A DNA stretch of 64,000 bases from Curtobacterium sp. 'Ferrero' (GTDB lineage: Bacteria > Actinomycetota > Actinomycetes > Actinomycetales > Microbacteriaceae), in the NCBI RefSeq assembly GCF_002412165.1, contig NZ_NXIA01000008.1, positions 62,001-126,000 on the forward strand, read 5' to 3'. A model generated the notes under the pieces. It made no database searches. It was not told where the DNA came from and worked only from the letters and a program-made list of their open reading frames with translations. Positions 52,472 to 61,191 of the stretch are shown here, piece by piece; position 1 is the stretch's first letter, and each line of letters starts with the position of its first letter. The translations under genes were made by a program, and so were the position numbers.

Positions 52472-52649
52472 CGTTCGGGCACGCGCGTGGTCGCGCAGCC
52501 CAAGTCCGCGAGCGGTGCCGACCCCCCTCCCCAGTCGAAGCAGTGCGGCGCCGCTCCCGCCCTCACACCTAGTCTTCATCTCCGCCGATCAAGCACTGTG
52601 TGGAGGCGATGCCGCCGTCGACGCGATGGTGCTGCGCGGGCGGACACGC

Positions 52650-52889
52650 TCACCCCACCTGCACGAACCGCGCCCCCTCGTACCCGTCCCGCGACACCCA
52701 CGCCGTGAAGTCCGCCAGCGACCGCACCCAGTGCCCCCGCTCCCCGTACAGCGCCTGGTACACGACCACCGGCTCCTCGGTCTCGACGTCCCGCGCCACG
52801 AGCACCACCTCGTACTCGCCGCCCTTGAAGTGCCGGTAGCGTCCGGGAACCACGGAGTCAGTCACCCGCCACAGCGTAGGGCGCGTCAC
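52650..52889 (-). CDS. DUF1653 family protein
   Basis: 79 residues from a GTG at 52889; GTGs 8 and 12 codons in are also possible and no start has a strong ribosome site. The core GRYRHFKGGEYEVVLVARDVETEEPVVVYQALYGERGHWVRSLADF is the DUF1653 domain, a short beta-rich protein of unknown function. Its shape (strand, glycine turn, strand) suggests a small barrel. Close to a divergent thioredoxin-like gene. Confidence 0.85.
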   Translation of the reverse strand: MTRPTLWRVTDSVVPGRYRHFKGGEYEVVLVARDVETEEPVVVYQALYGERGHWVRSLADFTAWVSRDGYEGARFVQVG

Positions 52890-52939
52890 ACGAGGTCACG
52901 ATCCACGAACCACTCGGGGAAGCGACGTACCGTCGCCGC

Positions 52940-53455
52940 ATGACCGTCTTCTCGGCAGTCGCCGTCCTCGTTGGTGTCCTCGCCCTCGCGACCGTGCTCG
53001 GGCTCGTGCTCCGCAGCCGCACCGGCCGCGCGCAGTACACGACCGCGCCCGCAGCCCCGAACGGCAGCCACACCCCCGACGACGCCGGCAGCACCAGCGT
53101 CGGGACCACCGACCGCAGCAGCACCACCGCGCACGGCCTGGCACCCGAAGAGGCCTTCGGCCACCGCGCCACCCTCGTTCAGTTCTCCACGCCCACCTGC
53201 GCCCGCTGCCCCGGCACCCGCCGCCAGCTCGACGCCGTCGCCGCCGAGCACGAGGGCGTCGCACGGCTCGAGATCGACGTCGCCGACCGCCCCGAGGTCG
53301 CCGCCCGCTACAACGTCCTCCAGACCCCGACGGTCCTCCTCGTCGACGGCGACGGCACCGTCCGCACCCGCTTCGGCGGTCCCCCGCGTCGTGACGAGCT
53401 CGACCGGGCACTCGACGCGGTCCTCGCACCGGCGAGCTCCGGAGCAGCACGATGA
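52940..53455 (+). CDS. Membrane-anchored thioredoxin-like protein
   Basis: 171 residues. An N-terminal membrane helix (VFSAVAVLVGVLALATVLGLVL) is followed by a polar linker and a thioredoxin fold (about 70-165) with FSTPTCARCPGTRRQLDAVA (C-x-x-C active site) and the cis-Pro in NVLQTPTVLLVDG. The domain should face outside the cytoplasm or lie near the membrane. It overlaps the DUF4395 gene by four bases; thioredoxin plus DUF4395 is a common actinobacterial pair, so the membrane protein may be its redox partner. Confidence 0.88.
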   Translation: MTVFSAVAVLVGVLALATVLGLVLRSRTGRAQYTTAPAAPNGSHTPDDAGSTSVGTTDRSSTTAHGLAPEEAFGHRATLVQFSTPTCARCPGTRRQLDAVAAEHEGVARLEIDVADRPEVAARYNVLQTPTVLLVDGDGTVRTRFGGPPRRDELDRALDAVLAPASSGAAR

Positions 53456-53925
53456 CCGACACCCGCCCCACCGGCATCGACCCCCGCTCCCCGCGCTTCG
53501 GAGCGGCGATCACGACCGTCCTCCTCGCGCTGACGATCGTCCTCACCCTGGTCCCCACCACGTACGTCGTCGGCATCGTCCTGCTCGCCGTCATCGTCGC
53601 GCTCTTCGCCGTCGGCGGGATCGGCGGCATCCGACGCCACCCCTACGGCGCGTTCTTCCGCCGCTTCGTCCGCCTGCGCCTCGCCCCGCCCGCCGACCTC
53701 GAGGCGCCGGAGCCCCCGACCTTCGCCCAGCAGGTCGGTCTGTTCGTCACCGCCGTCGCGCTCCTCCTCGCCCTGGTCGGCGTCCCGTACGCCGCCCCGG
53801 TGGGCGCCGCCGTCGCGCTCGTCGCCGCGTTCCTCAACGCCGTCTTCGACGTCTGCATCGGCTGCATCCTCTACGTGTGGCTGGTCCGCGCGGGCGTCCT
53901 CCGTCCGCGCCGCACCACCGCCTGA
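53452..53925 (+). CDS. DUF4395 membrane protein
   Basis: 157 residues with the family pattern: IDPRSPRFGAAITTVLL at the start and AAFLNAVFDVCIGCILYVWLVR at the end, which has the conserved Cys pair in a membrane helix. About four membrane helices. The Cys pair could accept or donate electrons to the thioredoxin-like protein encoded just upstream (ATGA overlap). The stop codon lies inside the first unit of a tandem repeat. Confidence 0.9.
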   Translation: MTDTRPTGIDPRSPRFGAAITTVLLALTIVLTLVPTTYVVGIVLLAVIVALFAVGGIGGIRRHPYGAFFRRFVRLRLAPPADLEAPEPPTFAQQVGLFVTAVALLLALVGVPYAAPVGAAVALVAAFLNAVFDVCIGCILYVWLVRAGVLRPRRTTA

Positions 53926-54030
53926 CCGCCGGAGGCACGCCCCACCCGACCGCCTGACCGCCGGGAGGCCCGGCCCGCCTGCCCGCCTGACCGCCGGGAG
54001 GCACGGCGCACCCGACCGCCTGACCGCCGG
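53919..54030. repeat. Four-copy 32/33-bp tandem repeat after the DUF4395 gene
   Basis: CGCCTGACCGCCGG recurs at 53919, 53951, 53984 and 54017 (the first without the third terminal G), in units of 32 or 33 bases that also share GGAGGCACG. The first copy contains the DUF4395 stop codon. The rest of the gap to 54230 has no gene; it contains the promoter side of murR. Confidence 0.9.
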
Positions 54031-54230
54031 GAGGCACGCCCCACCACCGCCCCGCACGCCGCGTCGGCATGGTGGTCCGGTCCGCCGACGCGACACACCT
54101 CGACGACGGACCGCGCCCCGCCACGGTGATCCGTTCCTCCCGTCCGTGCCCGGCGAGCGCGACGCTCGCGAACGCGCCGGCGCAAGAAATGTGATTCCAA
54201 GACTGGCACTCACGTCCGCAATGCTCTTTC

Positions 54231-55142
54231 ATGGCACGCATGCCGACGACGACCCCTGCAGCGCCCGCGACCCCGCGGACCGACCGCGCCGACGCCTTCG
54301 CGCTCGTGCGCACCCAGTCGGCCGGCATGCCGGCGAGCATGCGTGCCATCGCCGACGCCGTCCTCCAGGACCCGGAACGGGCCGCGGAGGGCAGTGCCGC
54401 CGACCTCGCCCACCGCGCCCGGGTGTCGCCCGCGACCGTGTCGCGCTTCGCCCGGCACCTCGGGTTCCCGAGCTACGCCGACCTGCAGCGCAGCATGACC
54501 CGCGCCGTCGAGCGCGGCATCGCGGTGCACGCCGAGATCCACGCCGGGGTCGGGGTCGACGACGACGTCGCAACGGTGATCGCGAAGGTCACCGAGGACG
54601 TCCGCGCCGTGATGACCGACACCCGCGCGGCCCTCGACCCGACGGCGCTGAGCGACACGGCCGACGCGATCGTCCGAGCACGCCGGGTGGTCCTGTACGG
54701 CGTCGGCGCGAGCGGCATCGTCGCACGGGACCTCCACCTCAAGCTCGAGCGCATCGGTATCCCGAGCTCGATCGCCGAGGACCCGCACAACGCCCTCACC
54801 CTCGCGAGCGTGATCGGCCACGACGACGTGATGCTCCTCGTCAGCCACTCCGGCACCACCACCGAGTCGCTCGAAGTGGCGACCCAGGCGAAGCTCAACG
54901 AGGCCACCGTCATCGCCGTCACCGGCCACGCGCACGCGCCCCTGACGCACCACGCCGACCACGTCCTGCTCGGCGTCGCGGGCGCCGAGAGCGAACTCCG
55001 CCCGGCGGCGATGGGCAGCCGGATGAGCCAGCTCGCGATCGTCGACGCCCTGTTCATCGTCGTCGCCCAGCGCACCGACGCCCGGTCGCGCCCCCTCCTC
55101 GAGCGCACCCGCGCCGCCGTCCGCACGCACCACCGGAGCTGA
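54231..55142 (+). CDS. murR: MurR/RpiR family regulator of MurNAc recycling
   Basis: 303 residues; ATG at 54231 or three codons in (54240). N-terminal helix-turn-helix 6 domain (about 28-105: SMRAIADAVLQDPERAAEGSAADLAHRARVSPATVSRFARHLGF) and C-terminal SIS sugar-phosphate domain (about 130-270, with VVLYGVGASGIVARDLHLKL and LLVSHSGTTTESLEV). RpiR members sense sugar phosphates; MurR senses MurNAc-6-phosphate. It precedes murQ and murP-like genes, so the symbol rests on context. No Shine-Dalgarno before the start; leaderless is possible. Confidence 0.85.
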   Translation: MARMPTTTPAAPATPRTDRADAFALVRTQSAGMPASMRAIADAVLQDPERAAEGSAADLAHRARVSPATVSRFARHLGFPSYADLQRSMTRAVERGIAVHAEIHAGVGVDDDVATVIAKVTEDVRAVMTDTRAALDPTALSDTADAIVRARRVVLYGVGASGIVARDLHLKLERIGIPSSIAEDPHNALTLASVIGHDDVMLLVSHSGTTTESLEVATQAKLNEATVIAVTGHAHAPLTHHADHVLLGVAGAESELRPAAMGSRMSQLAIVDALFIVVAQRTDARSRPLLERTRAAVRTHHRS

Positions 55143-55147
55143 GCACC

Positions 55148-56056
55148 ATGGCCCACGACGCCCTCCGCGACGAACTCGCCACCCTCACGACCGAGGCCGC
55201 GGACGCCGCGCTCGACGACATCGACCTCGTCCCCACCCTCGAGGCGGCCCGACGCATGAACGCTGCGGACCGCAGCGTGCCCGCCGCGATCGAGCCGTGC
55301 CTCCCGGCCGTCGCCGAGGCCGCCGACCGCATCGCCGCAGCGTTCGCGCGCGGCGGCCGGCTCGTCTACGTCGGCGCCGGCACGCCGGGCCGGCTCGGCG
55401 TCCTCGACGCCAGCGAGTGCCCGCCCACCTTCGGCACCGACCCGTCGCAGGTCGTCGGCGTCATCGCCGGCGGCGACGTCGCCCTCACCACCGCCGTCGA
55501 GGGGGCCGAGGACGACGAAGCAGCGGCCGTCCACGACCTCGACGCGCTCGGCCTGACGGCCGACGACGTGGTCGTCGGCATCAGCGCGTCGGGACGCACC
55601 CCGTACGTGCTCGCGGCCATCCGGGAGGCCCGGCGCCGCTCCGCCACGACCGTCTCGGTCGCGTGCAACGCGGGTTCGGCCGCGGGGCGGCTCGCCGACA
55701 TCGCGATCGACGTCGTCGTCGGACCCGAGTTCATCGCGGGGTCGACCCGACTCAAGGCCGGTACGGCGCAGAAGCTCGTCTGCAACATGCTCACCACGCT
55801 GGCGATGGTCCGGCGACACAAGACCTACGGCAACCGCATGGTCGACGTGCGGGCGACGAACGAGAAGCTCGTCGCCCGGGCCTTCTCGCTCGTGCAGGAC
55901 GTGACCGGCGCCCCCGACGCCGAGGTGTCCGCCGCGCTCGAGGCCTGCGACGGCGAGGTGAAGACGGCGATCGCGATGCTCCTCACCGGGGTGTCGGCCG
56001 ACGTCGCCCGCTCCCGCCTCGCCGAGGCCGACGGCTCCCTCCGCGCCGTCCTCTGA
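55148..56056 (+). CDS. murQ: N-acetylmuramic acid 6-phosphate etherase
   Basis: 302 residues from the ATG at 55148. It cleaves the lactyl ether of MurNAc-6-phosphate to give GlcNAc-6-phosphate and D-lactate. SIS-type domain: VGAGTPGRLGVLDASECPPTFGT (about 78-100, with the catalytic Glu of DASECPP), TAVEGAEDDE (second acidic residue), GISASGRTPYVLAAI, and EFIAGSTRLKAGTAQKLVCNMLTT. The usual GTSGRLG reads GTPGRLG here, a Ser to Pro change in the phosphate-binding loop. Between murR and the PTS gene, four bases from murR. Confidence 0.92.
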   Translation: MAHDALRDELATLTTEAADAALDDIDLVPTLEAARRMNAADRSVPAAIEPCLPAVAEAADRIAAAFARGGRLVYVGAGTPGRLGVLDASECPPTFGTDPSQVVGVIAGGDVALTTAVEGAEDDEAAAVHDLDALGLTADDVVVGISASGRTPYVLAAIREARRRSATTVSVACNAGSAAGRLADIAIDVVVGPEFIAGSTRLKAGTAQKLVCNMLTTLAMVRRHKTYGNRMVDVRATNEKLVARAFSLVQDVTGAPDAEVSAALEACDGEVKTAIAMLLTGVSADVARSRLAEADGSLRAVL

Positions 56057-56099
56057 CCACCCACTCCCCTCCATCTCCCTTTCCCCGAGGAGCACATCA

Positions 56100-57707
56100 A
56101 TGGCCGATGCACAGCAACTCGCACACCGGATCCTCGACACCGTCGGCGGACCCGCGAACATCGCCGACGTCGAGAACTGCATGACCCGCCTGCGCGTCGA
56201 GGTCGTGTCCACCGACGCGGTCGCACTCGACGACCTCAAGTCGACCGACGGGGTGCTCGCCGCGATCGCCGCGGGATCGAACCTGCAGATCGTGCTCGGC
56301 CCAGGGCTGGTCGACCGGGTGGCGACGGACCTGTCGGCGTTGCGGGCGGCCGGAAGCGCGGGCGGTGCGTCGGGCTCCGGCGCGTCCGGGGCGTCCGGCA
56401 CCACCGGTGCGTCGCCGGCGGAACTCGCCGCCCGCGGCGCCTCCATGAAGGCCGCCGCCCGCTCGCGTGCCGACGGCCGCACCATGCGGTCCATCCGGAA
56501 GATCTCCGCGATCTTCATCCCGCTCATCCCCGCCCTGATCGCCTGCGGGCTCATCGCCGGGATCAACGGCATCCTGACGAACCTGCACTGGCTGCCGGCC
56601 GTCACCCCGTTCCTCGGGGTGCTCTCCAGCGGGTTCCTGTCGCTCCTCGCCGTGTTCGTCGCGATGAACGCCGCCAAGGAGTTCGGCGGCACGCCGATCC
56701 TCGGTGGCGCGGTCGGCGGGGTCGTCGTCGCCGCCGGGGTCGCGAACGTCACCGTGTTCGGGCAGACGCTCGCCCCAGGACAGGGTGGCGTGCTCGGGGC
56801 GATGGCGGGCGGCATCCTCGCCGCCCTGGTCGAACGGTTCATGCGGAGGCACACGCCCGACGTGATCGCCCTCATCGTCGTGCCGACCGTCACCGTCCTC
56901 GTCGCCGGCACCGTCACCCTCGGCGTCCTGATGTCCGTCGCCGGGGTCGTCTCGGTCGCGATCGGCTCGGCCGCGACCTGGCTCCTCGCCAACGGGGGCG
57001 CGTTCGCCGGGTTCGTGCTCGGCGGCTTCTTCCTCCCGCTCGTCATGACCGGCATGCACCAGGCCCTCACGCCGATCCACACCACGCTCATCGACCAGAC
57101 CGGGTGGACGGTGCTGCTGCCCGTCCTCGCGATGGGCGGTGCCGGGCAGATCGGCGCGGCCGTCGCCCTGTGGCTGCGCTTCCGCCGCAACGAAGCGCTC
57201 TCGCGGACGATCCGTGGTGCGCTGCCGGCCGGACTCCTCGGGGTCGGCGAGCCGCTCATCTACGGCGTGACGCTCCCCCTCGGGCGGCCGTTCATCACCG
57301 CGTGCATCGGCGGGGCGTTCGGCGGCGGGGTCGTCGGCCTGTTCGACCAGCTCGGGCACTCCGTCGGCGCGATCGCGATCGGCGCGTCGGACCTGTCGCT
57401 CCTGCCGCTGCTCAACGGGTCCTCCGGGTACGGCTGGGCGTTCCTCGGCTACGGCTCGGGGCTGCTCGTGGCGTACGTCGTGGGCTTCATCGCGACGCTG
57501 CTGTTCGGGGTGTCCGCCTCGGTGCGGGCCGACCTCGAGGCGCAGTCCGCCCCGGGAGCGCCGCTCGACGTCGTCGCCTCGGCAGAGCCCGCGGACGCCA
57601 GTTCGCCCGTGACGTCCGCAGCGGCCGCAGCCCGTGCCGAGGCCGGTGCCGGCGCTGGTGCCGGTGCCGGTGCCGGCGCTGGTGCCGGTGCAGGGGCGGT
57701 GCGCTGA
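56100..57707 (+). CDS. murP: PTS EIIBC component, probable MurNAc transporter
   Basis: 535 residues, GAGGAG ahead of the ATG. EIIB domain (about 1-85) with the phosphorylated Cys in ENCMTRLRVEV; a linker (Gly/Ser/Ala-rich, about 88-115); then EIIC with about ten helices (IFIPLIPALIACGLIAGINGIL, TGMHQALTPIHTTLIDQTG, LLGVGEPLIYGV). It imports and phosphorylates MurNAc. No EIIA part is fused, so a general EIIA must supply phosphate. The last 25 residues are an odd Ala-Gly repeat from a GCCGGT-type microsatellite. Ends one base inside the mupG start. Confidence 0.87.
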   Translation: MADAQQLAHRILDTVGGPANIADVENCMTRLRVEVVSTDAVALDDLKSTDGVLAAIAAGSNLQIVLGPGLVDRVATDLSALRAAGSAGGASGSGASGASGTTGASPAELAARGASMKAAARSRADGRTMRSIRKISAIFIPLIPALIACGLIAGINGILTNLHWLPAVTPFLGVLSSGFLSLLAVFVAMNAAKEFGGTPILGGAVGGVVVAAGVANVTVFGQTLAPGQGGVLGAMAGGILAALVERFMRRHTPDVIALIVVPTVTVLVAGTVTLGVLMSVAGVVSVAIGSAATWLLANGGAFAGFVLGGFFLPLVMTGMHQALTPIHTTLIDQTGWTVLLPVLAMGGAGQIGAAVALWLRFRRNEALSRTIRGALPAGLLGVGEPLIYGVTLPLGRPFITACIGGAFGGGVVGLFDQLGHSVGAIAIGASDLSLLPLLNGSSGYGWAFLGYGSGLLVAYVVGFIATLLFGVSASVRADLEAQSAPGAPLDVVASAEPADASSPVTSAAAAARAEAGAGAGAGAGAGAGAGAGAVR

Positions 57708-58757
57708 TGCGGTCGGGCGCGAGCGCGTACCTCGGTCACGCGGAGCTCGCCGCGCCCACCTTCGACGCCGCGGCAGCCGCCGGAGCGACGCTCGCATTCA
57801 CCTCGCTGCACATCCCCGAGGACTCCCCCACCGGTGCCCGGGACGCTGCGACCGCGATCGTCTCGGCCGCCATCGACTGCGGGCTCGCGGTCGTCGCCGA
57901 CGTCTCCCCGAACACGGCCCGGCTGCTGGGCGACGACCCCTGGGCGTTTCTCCGGTCCATCGGGGTCGCCCGGGTCCGCATCGACTTCGGGTTCCCGGAG
58001 ACTGCCATCCGGTCCATCGCCTCCGTCCTGCCGATCGCCCTCAACGCGAGCACGCTCGGCCACGAGGACCTCGCGCCGTTCGCCGACCTCGACGTCGAGC
58101 TGATCCACAACTTCTACCCGCGAGTGGACCGGCCTGGCGCTGTCCTCGGTCGCCGCGTCGGCAGCCACCGCCCGGTCGTTCGGATGGCGGCTCGGGGCGT
58201 TCATCGCCGGTGACACGGTCCGACGCGGGCCGCTCGGCGAGGGGCTGCCCACCGTCGAGGCGCACCGGAACGCCCCGCCGCTGCACCAGGCGCTCGCGCT
58301 GGCCGAGGTCGGTGTGGACGACGTGTACGTCGGCGACCCGGCACTCTCCGACCGGTCGTGGTCGCGGCTCGGGACCTTCGTCCGCGACGGGGTCGTCGTG
58401 CTCGACGGCACCGCCGCCCCCGGTGTGCACCCGGCGGTCCTCGCCGGGCTGGCCGTTCCCGACCGCGAACGACCCGACGCTGCCGAGGCGATGATCCGCC
58501 TGGAGCACTCCCGCGAGCGCTTCGCCGACCTGCCGCTGCCCGAGGCCGGCGGGCAGCCCCGACCAGCAGGGTCCGTCACCGTGCAGCTGGCATCGGCGGG
58601 GCGGTACCGCGGCGAGGTCGCCATCACGCTGCGCGACCTGCCGGCGGACGACCGGGTCGCGGTGCTCGGGACCGTCGAGGGCGCCGTCCGTCCGCCTGGC
58701 CGTCCGGAACTCAGCGTGCGGCTCGCAGCCCCGGCGCCTCGCCCGGGCGATCATTGA
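57707..58757 (+). pseudogene. mupG: MupG-like 6-phospho-N-acetylmuramidase (DUF871), frameshifted
   Basis: The first part, 57707 to about 58126, reads as DUF871/MupG: LGHAELAAPTFDAAAAAGATLAFTSLHIPED, DPWAFLRSIG, RIDFGFPET and LIHNFYPR. It should continue PxTGL, but this frame goes to DRPGAVLG and stops at 58213. From 58128 another frame reads TGLALSSVAASAATARSF, GAFIAGDTVRRGPLGEGLPTVEAHR, DDVYVGDPALSD and runs to 58757, the correct rest of the family. Loss of two bases near 58127 explains this. MupG cuts MurNAc-6-phosphate-containing disaccharides, so the last operon step may be lost, or this is a read error. Confidence 0.82.
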
Positions 58758-58760
58758 CCC

Positions 58761-59040
58761 GTGCCGCACACCGACGCCACGATCGTGCTCGTCCGCAGGT
58801 TCGCGACGTACCTGCCCGACGAGCCGCGTTCCGGGGCGAGCGACGTTGTCCCCGGGTACCTCCCGAGTGAGCAGCGAAGAGCACCGCGTCGGCTCGAGAT
58901 CGGCGGTCGACTCGTCCTCAGCCCCGACGTCCTGTGGTTCCGAGCACTCCGCACGACACTCCTCCGGGCCGACTGCGGCTTGCCGGTCGAGGAGATCGTC
59001 CGCCTCGAGGACGTGTCCGCCGGACTGCGCAAGCGGCGCG
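58761..59040 (+). pseudogene. Truncated protein gene with PH/GRAM-like N-terminal part
   Basis: From a GTG at 58761 (spaced 3 bases from mupG's end) the frame reads HTDATIVLVRRFATYLPDEPRSGA and RLEIGGRLVLSPDVLWFRALRTTLL, then LPVEEIVRLEDVSAGLRKR, like the strand and linker pattern of a PH- or GRAM-like domain. After about 59040 the composition becomes Arg/Ser-rich noise and the frame overlaps the next gene's start. So only the front seems preserved. The rest of the gap to 59191 shows no other gene. Confidence 0.4.
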
Positions 59041-59178
59041 CAGCGCGCGCTGATCCCCCGTCGATCCGGCGCGGTGCGCCGTCAGAAGGAGCCGGTCTGG
59101 AGGCGCGACCCACCTGCGCGACGCACGGCACGCTGGCGGGTCGATCCGTGCCTCCAGTCCGATCGCGGGCGTTCCTCG

Positions 59179-59184
59179 TAGGGT
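59179..59184 (+). promoter_or_regulatory. Candidate -10 box, leaderless start
   Basis: TAGGGT is followed by 7 bases and then the ATG at 59192, which has no Shine-Dalgarno sequence. The same spacing as at the methyltransferase gene suggests transcription starts at the A of the ATG. Confidence 0.5.
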
Positions 59185-59191
59185 GGGGCGC

Positions 59192-59758
59192 ATGGGGGAC
59201 TACGAGGGCATCGCTCGGCGGGCGTGGCGGCGGACCGTTCCCATCGCGATCATCGGGTTCGTGGTCGGGGCGGTGGTCGGGATCATCGTCTCCAGCGGCG
59301 ACGACGTGCTCGCCCGGGTCCTCGCCATCCTCGGTGTCGGGATGAGCTTTGGTGGTCTCGGCGGTGCGCTCTCGCTCGCCCCCGCGTCGTTCCGGCTCGC
59401 GCCGTCGATGCAGTGGCCGATCCGCGAGCTGGACAAGTCCGGACGCAAGGCAGTCCGGCGGGCGGTGTTCTCCGGACGGCCGCTCGGGGAGCCGGGATCC
59501 GAGATGGCGCACCGGGCCTTCGACTGGGCTCGGGGTGCCGCAGTGACGTTGCCGGTCATGATCGGGCAGTTCCTGCTGCTCTACGCCGGGATCGCCGGGT
59601 CGCAGCTGCCGAACCTCGAGCGGGACGACCTCTGGCTCGGAGGTTTCGCGCGGATGTTCATCGCCGTGATCGTCGTGGTCGGGATCGCGGTGAGCATCTC
59701 GCTCGGGCGGCAGATCCGGGGGGCGCGGCGGTACCTCGAGGCTGTGTCGGCGCGGTAG
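59192..59758 (+). CDS. Hypothetical integral membrane protein
   Basis: 188 residues from the ATG at 59192; the frame opens a few codons earlier. Four hydrophobic helices (about 16-36, 42-62, 112-132, 148-168). Basic start (GIARRAWRRTV) and a cytoplasmic middle rich in Arg (LDKSGRKAVRRAVFSGRPLG) suggest both ends inside. No family recognised. A leaderless -10 box lies just upstream. Confidence 0.75.
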   Translation: MGDYEGIARRAWRRTVPIAIIGFVVGAVVGIIVSSGDDVLARVLAILGVGMSFGGLGGALSLAPASFRLAPSMQWPIRELDKSGRKAVRRAVFSGRPLGEPGSEMAHRAFDWARGAAVTLPVMIGQFLLLYAGIAGSQLPNLERDDLWLGGFARMFIAVIVVVGIAVSISLGRQIRGARRYLEAVSAR

Positions 59759-59847
59759 CCGGGCGCGTCCTTCCAATGGGGCGTGGCCGTCCACAGATCC
59801 GGAAGACCGCCTTGCCGGGATGCCTGGGCTCCCCCCACGATCGAGGC

Positions 59848-60306
59848 ATGTCGCACTGGGAAGCCGACGATGCCCGACGACGGCACATGGCGCGGTTCGG
59901 TCGGCGGGACACCGCACCCGAACTGGCCTTACGGCGGGAGCTCCACCGCCGCGGGCGACGGTTCTTCGTCGACCGCCGAGTGAGCACGCGCTGTCGCGTT
60001 CGTCCGGACCTGGTCTTCCCGCGTGCCCGGGTCGCGGTGTTCGTCGACGGCTGCTTCTGGCACTACTGCGAGGAGCATGCACACCTGCCGAGGGCGAACG
60101 CCGAGCTCTGGCGCCGGAAGCTACTGGCGAACCGGCAGCGTGACGCGCAGAACGAGGCGGTCCTGGTGTCCGAAGGGTGGCGGGTCCTGCGGTTCTGGGA
60201 GCACGGAGATCCGGGCGCTGCTGCGACCAGTGTCGAGCGGGAGCTCGACCGCTGGGACGGCATCACTCGGTCCGGCGGACGCCCGGGGGCAGGACGGATC
60301 CCGTGA
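59848..60306 (+). CDS. Very short patch repair (Vsr) family endonuclease
   Basis: 152 residues from the ATG at 59848. Family motifs in order: RFGRRDTAPELALRRELHRRG, RPDLVFPRARVAVFVDGCFWHYC (metal-binding Asp and the CFWH motif), NAELWRRKLLANRQRDAQNEAVL, GWRVLRFWEHG. Vsr nicks T:G mismatches made when 5-methylcytosine deaminates. It is normally encoded beside a C5 methyltransferase; here the nearest one is 8.5 kb away in the R-M island. It could be a separate host gene or act with that methyltransferase. Confidence 0.9.
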   Translation: MSHWEADDARRRHMARFGRRDTAPELALRRELHRRGRRFFVDRRVSTRCRVRPDLVFPRARVAVFVDGCFWHYCEEHAHLPRANAELWRRKLLANRQRDAQNEAVLVSEGWRVLRFWEHGDPGAAATSVERELDRWDGITRSGGRPGAGRIP

Positions 60307-60575
60307 ATGCGTCGTTGCCGGTGTCCCTTCCTGCGAGCACCGAACGTGCCCTGCCGCCCACGCTCGTGAGCCTGGCGCCGCTCAGCCGGTTCCCGCTGGA
60401 TCGGGTACGGACCTGGGACGAAGTCCCCGTCGGACCGGGCTGCGCTCCCGACGGCGGCGGCCAGTGACACTGAGGGAGAAGCGACCCTCCATGGGGCTCG
60501 GATTAAACGGGGTACCGAAATCCGGAACTCGAGCTCCAACGTGCGCATGCGATTTGTGACGGCCAGGAACGGTGC

Positions 60576-61145
60576 CTACGGAAGATCCGTGGGGCGCGGG
60601 TTCATCGGTGTGCCGAGAGCGGGTACCTCTCCGGGCACGCAGTGACCGTAGATGATGATGCCGACGAACTCGGGGTCCATCTGGAATTGCAGCCCGTAGC
60701 CGTCGGAAGCGGTCCCCATGTTGTATCCATTCGGGTAACCGATGACCGTACGGGGAGGCGAGAACGTCTTGTCGTGCTGAACACGTATCCCTCTCATGCC
60801 CAACTTCGACTCGAGCCTGTCCGCGACCTGCTTCGTCACCTCGTCCGGGGTGCCGGCGAGTTGCTGCTTTCGAACTGCGGTCAGCATGAACTGCGCTCCT
60901 GATCCGCCGTTCGATGAGCAGTCGTTCCATTCCGACTCAGTCCCGCTGGTCCACCCGTCCTCGCCCACGACTGACTTGATTGCCTCGAAGATGTCGTGAA
61001 CCTGCTGATGGGACGCCTGCACCGTCATGGATGAGTCCTTACTCGCTGGGGCCTGGGGGCCGGTCTCGGAGCAGCCGGTGAGGAGCGTCACGAACATCGC
61101 GCACAAGGCACCCGGGATGACCCGTCGGTTAGAACGTCGGGTCAC
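60576..61145 (-). CDS. Lipoprotein, family A copy 1
   Basis: 189 residues. Signal with lipobox LLTGC (Cys about residue 25), a short Ser/Ala linker, then a globular domain: ASHQQVHDIFEAIKSVVGEDGWTSG, TAVRKQQLAGTPDEVTKQVADRL, RTVIGYPNGYNMGTASDGYGLQFQ, YGHCVPGEVPALGTPMNPRPTDLP. Four Cys in total outside the lipobox may pair. Closely related to the next gene to the right. No established function; surface attachment is certain, partner unknown. Confidence 0.85.
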   Translation of the reverse strand: MTRRSNRRVIPGALCAMFVTLLTGCSETGPQAPASKDSSMTVQASHQQVHDIFEAIKSVVGEDGWTSGTESEWNDCSSNGGSGAQFMLTAVRKQQLAGTPDEVTKQVADRLESKLGMRGIRVQHDKTFSPPRTVIGYPNGYNMGTASDGYGLQFQMDPEFVGIIIYGHCVPGEVPALGTPMNPRPTDLP

Positions 61146-61191
61146 CGGTCAGTCCTGTCTGCCGCTCGTACACAAACTCCGGGGATCTGCA

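Noticed and set aside
53919-54030. CRISPR array in the repeated block
   Set aside because: Units follow each other with almost no unique spacer, spacing is 32-33 bases in total, and no cas gene is near.
54473-57259. A 928-codon minus-strand open frame across murQ and the PTS gene
   Set aside because: It mirrors strongly supported plus-strand genes; its protein is Arg/Ser/Pro noise typical of antisense frames in very high GC DNA, with no ribosome binding site.
60303-60467. A 54-codon GTG frame overlapping the end of the Vsr gene
   Set aside because: Pro/Ser/Leu-rich, no motif, no ribosome binding site; likely noise.
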